Position numbers and translations under genes: made by a program. Positions 11,513 through 26,500 of a stretch of 64,000 nt of DNA are shown one piece after another. Under the pieces are notes generated by a model that was given only the letters and a program-made list of their open reading frames with translations, had not been told where the DNA came from and did no database searches. Source of the stretch: Brugia malayi (lineage: Eukaryota; Nematoda; Chromadorea; Rhabditida; Onchocercidae); assembly GCF_000002995.4 (NCBI RefSeq), contig NW_025062477.1, positions 12,506,696 to 12,570,695 on the forward strand, in the 5' to 3' direction. Positions within the stretch are counted from its first letter, which is position 1. Every line of letters starts with the position of its first letter.

Positions 11513-14500
11513 GTTTCTTTTTATATTTCCTAGCAATGAATTGTCATATTTAATGCTATATTTCAGAGTACTATTTTATTTTATTTTTTTGATATATGAT
11601 AATTTAAATTGTTAGTAATTGTATTGAAATTTAGTAAAATATGTTATTACCATAAGAAAATTTTAATCAGAAAATAAAGGCTTACGCTTATTTCTATATA
11701 AAAAGTATAAAAGTATGAGACGTATATAAATTAGAAAATATTTTTCACTTGTCGTTCCATATTAAGTTAATTGGAAGTTTATTGATATGAGAATTTCTTT
11801 TTTTTTTTTTTTTTTTGTCGATAAATAATAGTAAAGTAATTATAAAATAAGAAAACGAGGAAGAAAATGAATGTGAAATAACTGTAAATTTTATTTTATT
11901 AAATTATTCAATTTATTGTTTCAACATTTTTGTTATTAAATGTTAGCAAAAATATGAAAAACAATAGAGTTTATTATACAGTTCATATATCATTTTGTCT
12001 GATTTTGTAGTATCATTTTTGACTGTTAATTATTGCATTGTATAGTTGATTAAAATAAATAAATGTATTTCGTAAGAAGTAGTTTAGAATAAACTTCTCA
12101 AATTACAGTGTTCAATAAAGCTGTAAGCAAACATTTTGCTCTTTTGCTAGCATATTTTCAGGAAGTCATTCTCAGCTGATGTTCTTGACAGGACGGAATG
12201 TCAACAATCGTTCAGAGTTCGATCGCTAAGTAATTTTTCTATCAAATTTTGCAATTTCAAAAGTCAAAATTTTGTTAATATTGCTGATCATCACGACGAT
12301 ACCAATTTTATTTCGTTGACCAGTTCTTCTACACCTATTGAAATGGAACGAATTACAGTTTCATTGTCAGCACTTGATAAAGAAATTGATACAATTTATT
12401 GTATTGGTTAGTCAATTTACTACTGTACAATCCTCTTATAACTGATTTATTTCTCAATAAATTGCTCATTTTAATCCACTGAAATCAATTATTAAGTGTT
12501 GTTTGATTAAATTAATATGCAGTCAACTTACTATAATGGAGAAAATCTCAATTTATTTTAATTTCTCTTCAAAAAAAGGAAGATATGAATGTAATCGTTT
12601 TGCCCGAATTTATACAAATTCTTCGTCTATTTTTTTTAAGAGAAATTAAAGAAAATTGAGGTTTTCTCCATTGCATTAATTTAGTCAAATATGAGATAGT
12701 AGAGGAATTAGGACAAATGTAACATAAATAATTCAGTGGTAAGATCAGATCGAATTGACACTTCAAAAAGAAGCAATACTTTTGATTAAAAATTTAGACG
12801 CTACTTAAAAAAAAATATATATATATATATTAAAAAAGTTATTAGTTCATTGTAAAAAATGATATCAGGTGACGACATATGTCACCTCTATGGCTGGTAA
12901 CAGATAAGCACTCTATATCATTGAATAATATTCATTAAAAGAAGGAATTCTAATTTTTGATCTCTTAGAAAATGATATTAGATATTTAAATTGGAAATTT
13001 TAAGTGTATACTATACTATATTATATTAATATTGTCAAAGATTTTTTAGAAAATTTTGAAGCATAATTATATACATTTTATATATGACTGCAAAAAAGTG
13101 AATTGTAGTTTTCTTCTTAACATCTAATCAATTGTTTGTTAATTGTGCGTTGTTATGTTATTATTATATTATCTTCTTTTTTTTTTTTTCTGATATTAAA
13201 TATTTCTAAAACAAAAGAGAAAGCTCATAAATTGTAGTGATATTCGATTGTGATAATGTATTGTTAGAACAAATTATGTAATTTCAAAAAAAAAAAATTT
13301 ATATTAAAACAAACTAAATTAACGTATATGTACGCTTAAATGGCATTTTTTGGAAATTTGGGTATATTTATGTGTCATCATTATTTAACTTAATTTTAAA
13401 AAAAAATTTTTTTTTAGATCCTTTGTTTGATCATTTCAGATATTTTTAGTATTTTCATTTTAGTTGCGGGCATAGCTAACTATATTTAGATAGGGTTGAC
13501 AAAGAGAGAGAGAGGGAAAGGGGAAAAGATATTCTTTGTTTTTGATTTGTAAACTTCCTCAAAATGAAAGTAAAGCTTTTTTTTTTATTATTATTATTCA
13601 GCATATTTCTTTTCATCTGCTTATTTTTATTCAGCAAAAAAGAAAGAAAAAAAAATAAAAGAAAAGAAGGATTGCATATTTGTTTTCATTTTGGCTTTTT
13701 AGATTTGATTTGATATTTTTTGTGAATTTTTTTTTTTTATCTAATTCAAAATTCTGCTTCTATAGAGTCTTAAATTTCACAACTCTTACTAATATTGTAG
13801 ATTGAGTTTTTACGGAAATATAAATGTTTCCATTTATTTGTCAGAAATTACACTGACAACCATCATAATTCCAGATGTTTTCTATAACATCTTTCACTTT
13901 AGTAATTATATCAATAAAATCAAAGATCAATGAAATAGTTGATAAAATAGCGAATAAAAGTTTTTTTGTATTATCATTATTATAATTATATGAATGAAAT
14001 TTAATTTGTTCTATTCATGCTTATTTGTTTAATCCTTGATCTAATTTTAACTTAGTTTAACATTATTTATGCATTATTAATTGTGTTTTATTTTTCATTT
14101 CTCTCTCTTTCCCTTTTTTCTTTTTCTTTTTTTTTTTTTTTTTTACACAAAATACCACACAGATATTTAAAATTCATACCTCATATATAAAAGAATTTAT
14201 TGATAAATATGTTTTTCATCCTTTTTAAGCAAATTTCTGCAAAAATTTCTTCTATTCCTTTTTTTTTTTTTTCTTTTTCTTTTTTACAAAAATTTATGAT
14301 AGGAAAGAAATGAAAAGAGAAATGAAAAAGATATAAAATGGCTAAATATTTATTCATTCCATTTTTGGTATTCATTTTAGTAAGCAAAGTCTAATAATCA
14401 ATTTTTTTTTTTTCTTATCTTTCTACACTATTGTCTAAAAGTAATAAGCCTTTCTTTTTTTTATATCGTTTTTATTTTCCAATTCTTTCAGCATATTTCT

Positions 14501-17500
14501 TCTTTTTTTTTTTTTTTTTTTTAATTTCGTTTTTCAAATACATTGATAATTTTGCAAACTTTATTGGTCTTTTTTTTTGCTTTAAGCTAAAAAAAAAATG
14601 ATTTTAGTTTACTTTGTTTTTTTTTTTTCTTTCAAAAAATAATTTCTATAATATTCATCCATTTATATTTCATTTTGTTAAATTATCTTAACTTTTCTTT
14701 AAACTGCTTTCTTTTTTTTTTTTTTTTTTTTTTTGAAAATTAGGAAAAAAAATTAAAGCAAAAATTATTCATTATTGATTTTAAAATTATAAAGGTAAAA
14801 ATAATATTCTCTTATTTTTCCTTTTACGATAACGCATTATTCTTATTATGTTTAATATAATAAATGTTGTGTTTTGACGAGATGCAAAATGCATTTGAAC
14901 ATATTTAACATATTGTGATAGACATTTTTAAAATAAAGCTATTATGATCGGAATTTACATTAAAGTGAATGGCTTTTGTAGGAAAAAAAAAAGTTAAAAA
15001 TTAATTAATCGATAATAGTACAGAATATATAATTTTTAAAACCAGAATTACTGAAATTTCATTTCCTTCATTCCATCCTTTCATTACATTTGCTTAACAA
15101 ATTAGTATTCTGTTCAGTTAACTAAAATGCTACAAATATTGAATTCAATTGAACATTTGAAATTTGAAAGTTATAATTTTGTCCTTTGTTTGAAAGAAAA
15201 AAACGAAAAAACGGAAATGTAAAAAAAAAAAAAAAAAAATGTTATCTCATTACAAAATGTCGAATTGTTAGATATTGAAAATATGCAGTAGTTAATTGCA
15301 GTATCATAAAGGTAACGATAATGATAAGTCTTTAGAAAAAAGAAAGACAAAAAAGAAGTTATATAAAATTTATTTATTGATCGATTTAATAAATTCCCTA
15401 AACATTGGTAATAACTATTAGTAAGAAAGAAAAAAAAAATTGTCATAATGTTTTTCTGTAAAATTTCATAGTAATATTTTTTTGTGAAATTTTATAGTAA
15501 TATATATATTTTTTTTCATTTATAATTTCAGGAAGAAAAAGAAGCGTAAGTGTTGATGGTCGACATCGATCTAATTCACGAAATTTAGACTTACACGAGA
15601 AGTCGGATAAAATTCCACCATTTTGTGAAGATTTAAGTGCATTAATGGAAGAGCCATTATTTGATCCATCACTATCATATTTTATTTCAAGACATAATAC
15701 TTCATCAGATCATGGTTTGTTTATTTGTTTTATTTTGTTTTATTTTCAGGTTTTTGAGAAAGATTTTAAAAAAAAAAATTAGTTAATTTTAAGAGAAAGC
15801 AAATAGAAAAGTATTACTTGTTCAGTTAATAAAAATATCGATTTGAAAAGTGAAATTATTTAAGTGATGATTGTTTTTTGTTAAAATTCATATTTTCGCT
15901 TTTTTTTTTTTTCGTTTTTTTTCTCCCTAATTTAATTATTCACATTTGAAAATGTTGTACTTAGTACTACTAGTTGTACCAATAAATAACATAACATCAG
16001 CTATTATTTTGTTGTAAACGAAATTAGTTGTTATTTCGAGGAAGAAAATTGTCAACCATATTTGATTGTTTATTCATTTTGTCATATCCTTAGTTTACCT
16101 TTTCAATAAGTTAACATATACAAATTTTTTTTTGAACATCTTTTGTTAACATATACAAATTTTTAATAAATTTGGAAATTAAAAAGGAAAAAAAAAAAGT
16201 GATTTTTTTATATTTTTGTTGTCTAATGTTTTTTCTCTTAACATACATGTTGCATGAAATTGAATGAAATAACTTAAATTTGATAACGATAGAAAATATG
16301 TGTTATGTCTGTTAGATCAAAAAAAAATTCTTTTTTTTTTTTCAGAATCTACATATGATGAAATTGATAATAGCCATGATAATATGCAATATATATCAAC
16401 TGATTTAAATAAAGTAAAAGATAATTGGAATTGGCAATCAGTGACAAATTTATCTGCAATTCAAATTACACCCAATAAAGAAATGTTATATGAGGAGGAG
16501 CAACATCTTGTAAGTTTTTTTTTTTTTTTTTCTTCTTTTTGCTCTAAAATTTTGTTAAATTACGAAATTATAATTGTACATTTCATAAATTATTTCTATT
16601 TAAGGATTTGCAAAATCTATCAGATGAATTATCATTATTGAGGAATTCCAACACACTATCCGATTCATCTACAATTAATGGAACTGAATTAAATTTTGTT
16701 CCACAGGTTGCAAAATTATTTCAAATTGATCCTACCGATGAAACAGATGGCTATATCTTTCAGGAACTTGAACGGCAACCTGAACTGCAGTATGTTTCAA
16801 TTTCATTTTTAAATTTCAATAAACTTAAAAAGCAGCTGTAAAATCTACCGGTAAACTTAGTATTAATAATAGTCGCTAATGAGTATAAACTGGTATTATA
16901 ATAATGGTTTATAGTTATAGACAATTATCATTTAATATTATTTTAAAATTTATTTAATAATTTATTGTTGAAAATGAATTATTCATATTTTTTTAATTAA
17001 TTACAGAAAGATAGTAATAGTACGTCATTCACTTATTCCAATATTATCTTTACCTTTTAGGTCATGTCACATGTTTCTTTTAAATGAAATTTAAACCTAC
17101 TATATTTAATTCACTTGTACTTACCTAGATTATCGATGAAGCTGAAGAAAATTTTCATAATTAAGCTTGAAATTTTCGTTATTTATGTAAGAGCGATCAT
17201 GAATTCATTAAAAAAAAAACTTCCTACCCTTTTTTTTTTTTTTTTTTTTGCAAGAAATGAAATTAATTTCGCTTAAAAAATATGCAATGAAGTGAAAATA
17301 CATTTGCAGTGAAATACAATTGAAAAATGAACATTCGTCGGATACTGTTAATCCTACTCCATCATCATCATCGTCATCACCTTGTATCAAATTTCTAGCA
17401 ACACTTTCGGGTTCTTCACGTGAATTAAGCGTTATTTCGGAACACAGTGATCCCTATGCTGTAAGTTTTTGCTAACGAAAGAAAAAAACATTTTTTTTTG

Positions 17501-20500
17501 GAAAAGAAAAATTTGTCATTGAATGCAAAAATTACAGTTTATTTTTATGGCGATGCAATAAATTATATGTTTACTTTTGAAATTCATAATTTATCTTCTT
17601 CCAATTATTTCAGTTATTGAATAGAAAGAAGAAAAAAAAAAGTTAAACATGAAAGAATAAAGTGCAAGAGAGATGATTAGAATAAGATTTTAGAATTGCA
17701 AATAATCATTTTTCACATAACAGTGAGTAAATATACCTCAGTGTTATTATTATTAAATTTTATTTTAAATAGTTTTTTTTATTCTTTCATATTTATAATT
17801 AATGTTAAGAATTTAGTATTTTTTTTTTTACTATTATTGTATTTTGGAAATCTCATTGTATCCATATTTCACTTTGGATATGAATGAAATAAAACGGTGT
17901 CAAACTTGTGAAAAATCATCATATGATCATTTTGCCTCATGGGAAACTGGTAGTAATTATTGAAAGAAAAAAAAAATGTATTCATTGAGGCAAACATTTA
18001 AATCATTGCTGTTGACATAACTCAAAGATTTTTCTTTTTGCACTTTTACTATGTATTACTATATAGCATATACTATATATTACTATATACATAAATATTT
18101 CACATTTAAATATATGTTTTAAATGTTATAAATAGTCACTTGAAATTAAAATTTAAAAATATATATATATATATATGTTTTTTTTTGCAGGAAAATGAAA
18201 TGTACAATTCAGATTTATCAGTCAGTGAGGCTAGTTTACTTGAAACAAAAAATGAAATCGGTGAAAATGAAGGAAATCATCATGAAAGAGCTATTGATGT
18301 TGATGGTATTGTTTCACAACATCGTCGTTGGCGTTCTGAAAGTAAAAATGTACTTAAAAAAATGTATGATCAAGAAGAACGGGTAATTGCTTTTTGCAAA
18401 TTAATTTTGAATTTTGAAAATATATGATAATTATGATTCATATTCTAAATTTATTAAATAGTACACTTGATTATGAAAAGGAATGAAAGTTTTTATTTAG
18501 AATTATATCAATATGTATGAGAAATTATGGTCGAATTGTTTTTTTTTATCAATTTTTGAATCAAAATTCATAAAATTTAATGCTAAGTATTCTTTAAAAT
18601 CTTTAGCATCATTTCAACTGATAAATCGATCTTGATTGCTTCATAAAAAAACATTGCTATTGCTTGAGAATTTGCAATGTAAAATTTCATTTTGAATTTT
18701 AAGTGTATTGCAAAAATATTTTTCTCGAGTTTACGGTATGATTTTTTTCTTCTTTTAGATATCATTAAAGAAACTAGTACCATTGCGTACTTCATCGTCG
18801 CGAAATGGTGAGCTTTCGGGACGTTGCAAAAGTCAAATGATTTTGAAAGAGGAAACTGATTTCATTAAGAATTGGGCAAAACTTCAAGTAACAGATGATA
18901 TTAAAAATTTGTCATCTTCATCACCAAATGTCAATGAAATGGTTGTATCATCTGCATCTCATCAAGGTTATTATACTTTAAAATTTTTGTCATTCATTAA
19001 TTAGGGTTAAGTGGTAGTACTAAAGGAAATAAAACTAGCTACAAACATACATCAGTCATTCCTGTAAATTACATAATTAATACTTTTTTTTTTTTCTTTC
19101 TTTAAATAATAAGTTTTACTGTTTCTTTGTTATATTTCGAATTTAAAAATTTCTCTCTTATAATTTACATATTTATTTCTTTTATATATGCTGATAAGGA
19201 AATCAAATAATTAGTATATAAAATGTAAGAAACACTAATGGATTTTGCTACTCTTTTTTTTTTCGAATTTCATAAGTAATGCTATTGTATACAAATGTAA
19301 AATATGATTTGTGCATTTTATAATTACAATTATTTTGTAGATAATAGTGTTGAACAAATACCCCAAAATATTCGACGTCATGCAGATATTCAGCATAAAG
19401 AGAAGTATAAATGGAAAGAAGCTTTACCAGCAGCATTTGGTCCACATCAGGTATAATTAATTTTAATTTAAAATTTTATAGAAAGTAATTTAAAAATCTG
19501 AAAATTTTTTTGCAAAAAATTTTCTTCTTGTGCACGAAATTTAATCAATGATAATCCGATCAATTGTTTCACTAAACAATATCAAAAAATAATGGCTTAT
19601 GTAGCAAGTTAATTATTTGAATGCATTATTTCTAATTTCAGTACATTTATGATTTAATAATTTAGATCTGAGTTGAAATAATGGTCTTTGCATTTGCTCT
19701 CATCAATTAGATACTACGAATAAATTAAATTTTCAAAAAATTTTTCAGCCTTGTCAAATGTTCTTTTTATTTGCGAAATGCGGTAAATCTGTGTATATAA
19801 TATAAATTCTATCTAATATTGCATGAATTCATACAAATTTGTAGTGTTGTTTTCGTTATTGTTTGTGAGATGAAAGATCATAATGCTGTGATAAACAATA
19901 ATGCATTCTTGAATTTTGTAAAGTGATGTGATGTGATGTGTTGTGAACTAATTTATGCTATAATTTAGTTATTTAAATGATTTATTTATCACATTTAAGG
20001 TTTAATTTTATCACTAATTTATTTTTCATGGGAATTCCGGGATATATTAAATATATATTTAACCTTCGTAGTTTATTAAGTCTCCACAAAAAAAAAAAAA
20101 ATTGCAGTTTCACAGAATTGTTTCAATTTTTAAGTTTTTTAATTTTATTATCCTATTTCTTAATATTATAGCTGTGCTATGATTTGTAAGACTTTTCTAT
20201 TTTTTTTTTTTTTTTTGAAAGTTAGAAGAATGATTGCAGGTCATTGGACCAATTCAACGATCTTCTCGAACATCAATTACTGCTTCCACACGGAAGACAT
20301 CTGATAGGTTAGATTTATTTTCAGATAATTTTTTCTTTTTTTCTTTTTTTGTTGAGAAATAAGAAAAGAATGTTATTCATTTTTCAAATTACGCTTGTTA
20401 AAATTGGATGGTAATTGAAGAAGAGGGAAATTAAAAAAAAAGAAGCATAAACTTTTTCAGTTCTATACAATATGAAAAGAAAATTCGTGTTGAAAAGAAA

Positions 20501-23500
20501 CATTCACGAAAGACAAGTACACTATTCGATTTCTTTCGTGTAAGTAATTTATATTTCTATTAACAATTTTTAAATAAATTCATCATTGGGAAATGTGTTT
20601 GTTTTTCTTTTTAGGATTTTTTTTTTAAACTTAAATTATCATAATTTTGGCTCACTTAATAAAAGATGATATAATTGTTGAACGTTTAAATAACTAAATG
20701 CTAAAAAAAATATATATATATTTTTTACTTTTATTTATAATTTATTACTAGTTGAACCGAGATTATTTTAGAAAAAGTAAAAAAAAAAGTCATGGAATTC
20801 CAATGAACTATGAAGTAAATTAAATTTAAGTTTCTCTTTGAAAATTAAAAAAAAGGTCAAAAAAGATTTTGATATCTTTTTTTAATATTAATTTGACTTT
20901 TCACTTTTCATCTTAATTAATTTGAATGAATACTTTTTCCTTTTTTTTTTCTTTGCAGAAACCGGATTTACGATATTTTTCGGATTTTGCTACACCAATT
21001 AATGATGTAAGTTTGATTGCCTTTTTTCTTTTAAAATTCTGTTAAAGAAAAGAAAAAATCTTTTATGCCAATGTTTTGCAGTCGAGCATGTTGTTTCTAT
21101 TGCTTATTTGATGATTCATATGAAGTTTTGAATTTATTTTCTTAGCTCATTTTGTTAAATCTTAAGCTAGAACTTCTGATTTAGTAAGACAATGCTTCTC
21201 ACTCAACAAACTTCAGGAATATATTCTAAAGTATATCGTGTTTCTATTTAATATGTATCATTTATTTATTGTGTAATTTTAATACTACTTATCTAAACAG
21301 TTTTATGATTTTACAATTATTCCATTTATTTAAAAAAGAAAAAACATTATTGCAAAATAAAGTATAACATTATTACTTTATTATCTTTTAACTTTCTTTA
21401 TTTTTTTTTTTTTCAGAAGCGATCAACAGTTGCAGAGGGATTTGATGGTTAGTCATAATATTAAATTAAATTTGTTATTATTAAATACATTAATCAGTTA
21501 TACCTATCTTCATTTTTTTTTTTTTTTTTATTTCATTTTAATTCTAAATGAAACGGGAATGTGAATTTGAATATGCTAATATTGATTGTACTCTGGGAGA
21601 AATTTTGAAATATTTCACTACTTCATTTCATGCAAAATACATTACTACTTTATCACTTATAGATGTTTATCTTAAGATAATGAAATAGATATTGCATTTT
21701 TTTTTAAAGAAATTTATGCTACTTTTTTCTTTTTTTGTACTATTTACTTTTTTGAAGTTTATAGTTTCACTTCATTGATTTCATCCGCCAATTAATCCAC
21801 TTTTCGCTTTTCCTATCATTTTTTAATCTAATCATATCACTACGGTACTATAATTAACATTAACAAATAAGTTGCAAAAAAAAAAAGAGAAAAATTTAAG
21901 AATCAAAATATTTTTTTCATACTGATCCTTAAATCTTGTTTCCCGCTTATTATTATTATTTTTTACTATTCATTTCCTAGCTTATCACTAGTAATTTCTA
22001 TCTCACTCCTGATCTTAAAATAAAATAAAATTTTATTTGAATTACCGTTGTATAGACATCTTAAAAAGCTATATCAATTGAAAATTCATCATTTATTTTA
22101 TTTGAAATATTAGATTTTTTAAAAAAAAGAAGAAAAGAATATTTATGAAAAAAAAAAATCGAAAAATCTTATATTTGCTAATTTGAATAATATTTGATCT
22201 ATAAAAGATAATTTTTTCTCTGTCATTGTTGCATTCTTTTTCCAACTTTTAGATTTTTCTTTTTTTTTTTATTACTGATAATACAATAATTGAAAGAATC
22301 AAAAAGCAGAATTGGGAGATAAAAAAAAGACATTAACCACTCTGCAATTTTTTTTTTTTTTATCTGATTTGAATCGAAATAATCATTAACATCTGTAAAT
22401 GTAAATTATAAATTTTGATAGCACTTAGCAATTATAGTATTTGATAATGAAAGCATTCCAATTATAAAACAATTTATTTTTTTTTATTTTCATTTTTTAT
22501 ATTCATTTATTTTTTTTTTTTTAATAAAAAAAGAGAAAAAAGATTGTAAATATTAGAAATGTTCAATCTCTATGATTTTTTTCTACAACAATTCTTTTTA
22601 TTGCGTGAAAAAAAATCAACATTCATTAATTGTACGTGAATTTTACGTATGCATCATTATTGTATTCATTGATCATTTTAAAATTTTAATGCATTATTAT
22701 TTTTCATCGAGAAAATTTATTTGTTCTCTTCATATATATAAAATTTATTAGTAAACTTATTATGTTTACTTATTATGTTATTAGTAAGCTTATTATTATA
22801 AACTTATTATTAGTAAACTTATTATTTGTTAATGAAAAAGGAATAATAACATCATTTTTGTTATAATAACATTAGAAATTTTCATTTATCTAAGCATTCA
22901 TTTCATTTCTTTTTAATATAATTTAGCATTTTTATATTTTTTCGAACTGTATGAAAGACATTGTATAACAAATTACGTAATAATTTAAAAGTCTTTATTA
23001 ATAATATTGATAGTAATGATAAGTGATAATATTGCTAGATTAATCAATTGAAGATTCGATTTGTAGCATTTATATGGTATCTTCATAATCTCATACACAT
23101 TTACCTGTTTAACACTTGTTGATTAACTTTAGACATTTGTTAAGTTTTTAACGTAGAAAGAAAAACAGCACCTGAGAGTTGAAGAAAATTGAGCAGTTCT
23201 TGCTAATTTTAAACTATGAAATGGTTTTAAACGTTGATAAATCTTGTCTGATAATACATCAAATGATATGTGCTAGTCTAGAGATTGCTGAAATCTTGAT
23301 GAAATTTTAAAAAAATAAAAATTTTTTAAATGATCATTTGATTTTTGCAGTTAATTTTATTTTCAAAATTTCTTTGTTAGTTTTTTTTTTTTTTAAATTA
23401 TAAATGTTAATTTTAGGAGCACTGGATACGCTAACGAAACCATTATTGGATAAAATACCAAATACAATTGGTGCTAGTGATGGTCGTCATTTAGCTTCAC

Positions 23501-26500
23501 AATTTAGCAAAGAAGCACAAAGATTTATTCCAGAATTGTAAGAAATATTTCTTTCTAACAAATATAGCAAAGTAAAAAGTTGTTTAGTTCATATTAATAC
23601 ACTTCTAATAATGAATTTTAATAAGTTTACATTTCATATTAAATGTATAGCATATAATAATGAAATAATCAAGAGACTATGCATAATCTAATAAAGTATT
23701 TGTATGAAATATTACAAGTGGTTTACTTCTGTTGAAAATTTTCCAAAACAAATTCATAGTTTGATGCAAAAATTTGTTTTGATTTGAGTCTTAATAGTGG
23801 TAAAAGTTGATTTGAAAATTTAAATTTAAGGAATAAATCAGAATGGGCTGATTTGGACTTATGGACTGAAGAACCAGCAACATGGTCATCCAATAATTAT
23901 TCTCTCAAATTAAGTAAAAAAGAGCGAAAGAAACAAGATATTATTCATGGTTATTTTATTTCTATCGTATTTGTAAATTATCACAGAATTTTTAATTATT
24001 TCTAATTTTTCTATGTATATCTTGAAAAGATCTGAATGAAAAAGTTGGAATTAATTTGAATTTAATTTTTAGATATCTCTTTTCAGAGTTATATTTGACT
24101 GAGAAACATCATTGCCAAGTACTGGTAATCCTTCAGCAAGTAAGTATTTTCAATTTAATTTGATTAAATTCAAAATTTTAGTTATTATAGAGGTAGACTT
24201 TCATTAGTGGGGGAATAATCAAGAATGTAGATAAAAGTGGGTAACAATTGCTAGTATTAATAAGCTTGCTCTATTTGTCAAGATCTGTTTACGAAATGAT
24301 ACTTTAGATTTTATTTCATTATTGAAAATATGAATGAATTCTAATTCTTCCTTTTTTTTTTTTTTATTCGAATTGTTTATTTCAAAAAAAAAATTTTTTC
24401 ATTTATCTTAATTTTGAAATAAGGATTTTAGAGTGGAAATATCTATGCTGCATTAAATTATGAGTATGCATAGCATAACTTAAAGTTATCATTTTGAAAA
24501 AAATTTTTTTTTAGACAAAAGTTTTTTCTTTCTTTCAGGTTTATCAAGAAGGTCTTCGAATAAAGAATATTTTGGATGAAGCAAAACAAAATGAGCTAAT
24601 TCCACCCGTATTGGATGCATTGCTTGATTTTCATCTTAATTTTTTGCGACGATTGAATCAGAAACGAATGGAAACAGAAGTTGTTAATTCGGTAGCAAAA
24701 ATTATTTATTCAGAGGTAAAAAATGAGAAATTATTTTGTTATTGCTAAAATATTTTCATATTTTGTTTGAAAGATGAAAGAATTTTGGCATAACAATTAG
24801 TTATAATTTCAGTAATTATGATATTAGAATATTAAAATTAATAAATATTTTTATAATTCGATTTCATAACTAAACAGAACATAATTTGTTTTATTGATTT
24901 TTCGAAATTTTCCAAGCATGGTTGAAATTAGAAAACTATGATAAGTGATATCTTAAGTCTTTTACTTTCCAAAAAGAAAAAAGAAGTTCCTAGCAATATT
25001 ACATTATTAATTAAATTCCTATGTTATTAAAATTTGTTTTACTAATTGCAATAATAACTATTTTATCTACTCTACTACATTTTACTAATATAAATTTTAC
25101 TTCGAAAATTTTATTTGAAGTTCGAAAAAGGAGAGCGAAACCAAGCTGCAGTATATGCTTATACTGAATTTTGTTCAAAATATGATCAGTGTGGTCGTTT
25201 GTACGATGAATGGATGATGAAGAATGCTGAACTTAAGAAATTTTTTGATGTAAGGTAATTTGATGAATTTGATTTTGATTCCGAAAAAAAAAAATCATCA
25301 TTAGATGAAATTTATGTTTAGAAAAAACGAAAAAAACTGTTCAAGAAGTTTAATTTTACCTTTCTTTTTTATAATTTAATTTTTTTTTCTTTTTTTTTCA
25401 GCAGTATGAGCAAGATTCAACTTATAAAGGGCGAACATTTAAAATGTGTTTGTTATTGATTGCTCAAAGATTAACTAAATATCCTGTACTAGTAGAAAAA
25501 GTGAGTTTTAAATTTTGCAATCTGTTTTTATTGAATTGATAAATAATCTTAGTTGATTTATTCTTATGAAATTCTTATTATTTTATCGTAAAAAACAGTT
25601 TAGTGTGGTTTTGAGACTACTTGTTCTAATTGATATTGTTATTTAAGATCAGATTTTTATGTCAAAATAGAGATAAGTAAATTTGAAAGAAAAAAAAAAA
25701 ATAAGCATAGAATTAATGAGAAGCCATATGATAAAATGATGATTATATGCAGTTTTTTGATAAGAAAATAAAGGTAGGGAATAAATTAGGCAATTATTTC
25801 ATCTATTTATTTATTTTTTTTTTTTTTTTTCAATTTCTCATTTTAGCTATTCATTTTATTGTAATCGTTTAGTTTGCATTAATTTTGTATATTAAATCAA
25901 AAAAAAAAAAGTTTTTTTTTTTTTCATTACATGAAACATTAATACCTTCAGTTTTATTATTTTTTAAAATTAGATTTGATTCTACTAATAATATTTTAAT
26001 TATTTTTTCTTTTTTTTTTTTTTTCTGTCAGACTCATGAGTTCTATCAATTTATTTTATCTAATATTAAAATAATTTAAATTATTATAGATTACCGAAAT
26101 GGAAAATGGTACAGCAAAAGAGGAAAGTATACGAGCTCATCAAGCAGTGAAAAAATTTGCGATGCATGTTAATAATGAAATTGCTAAATTAGAAGTAAGT
26201 AGACGTTGGGATCGAGTACGCTCACAAATGGATCGTACGTCAAAAGGTCGTTTTGGACCAAATGATTTTTTTACAGTATGTTAAATTTAATTATTAATTT
26301 TTTTTTTTTTCATTTTACATTTTGATCTATTTAAGTCTCAAAAAGAAAAAGCATAGTGTTATAAATTTGTAAATGTTATTAAAGATGAAACTATATAGGT
26401 TCAAGAATTAGAAAATAGCAATTCATTATTTAGCAAAAAAAGAATAAATGAAATCCATATATGATCAATTTTAAAGACTTTTTTCTTTTATAAATTTAAA

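Noticed and set aside
12569..12766. 65-codon frame on the - strand in RhoGEF intron 2
   Set aside because: No acceptor or donor, no domain, and it overlaps ordinary intron sequence. Its ATG and composition are consistent with chance.
17354..17378. (ATC)n as a non-coding microsatellite
   Set aside because: It lies in phase inside the RhoGEF exon 17310-17460 and codes the Ser run.
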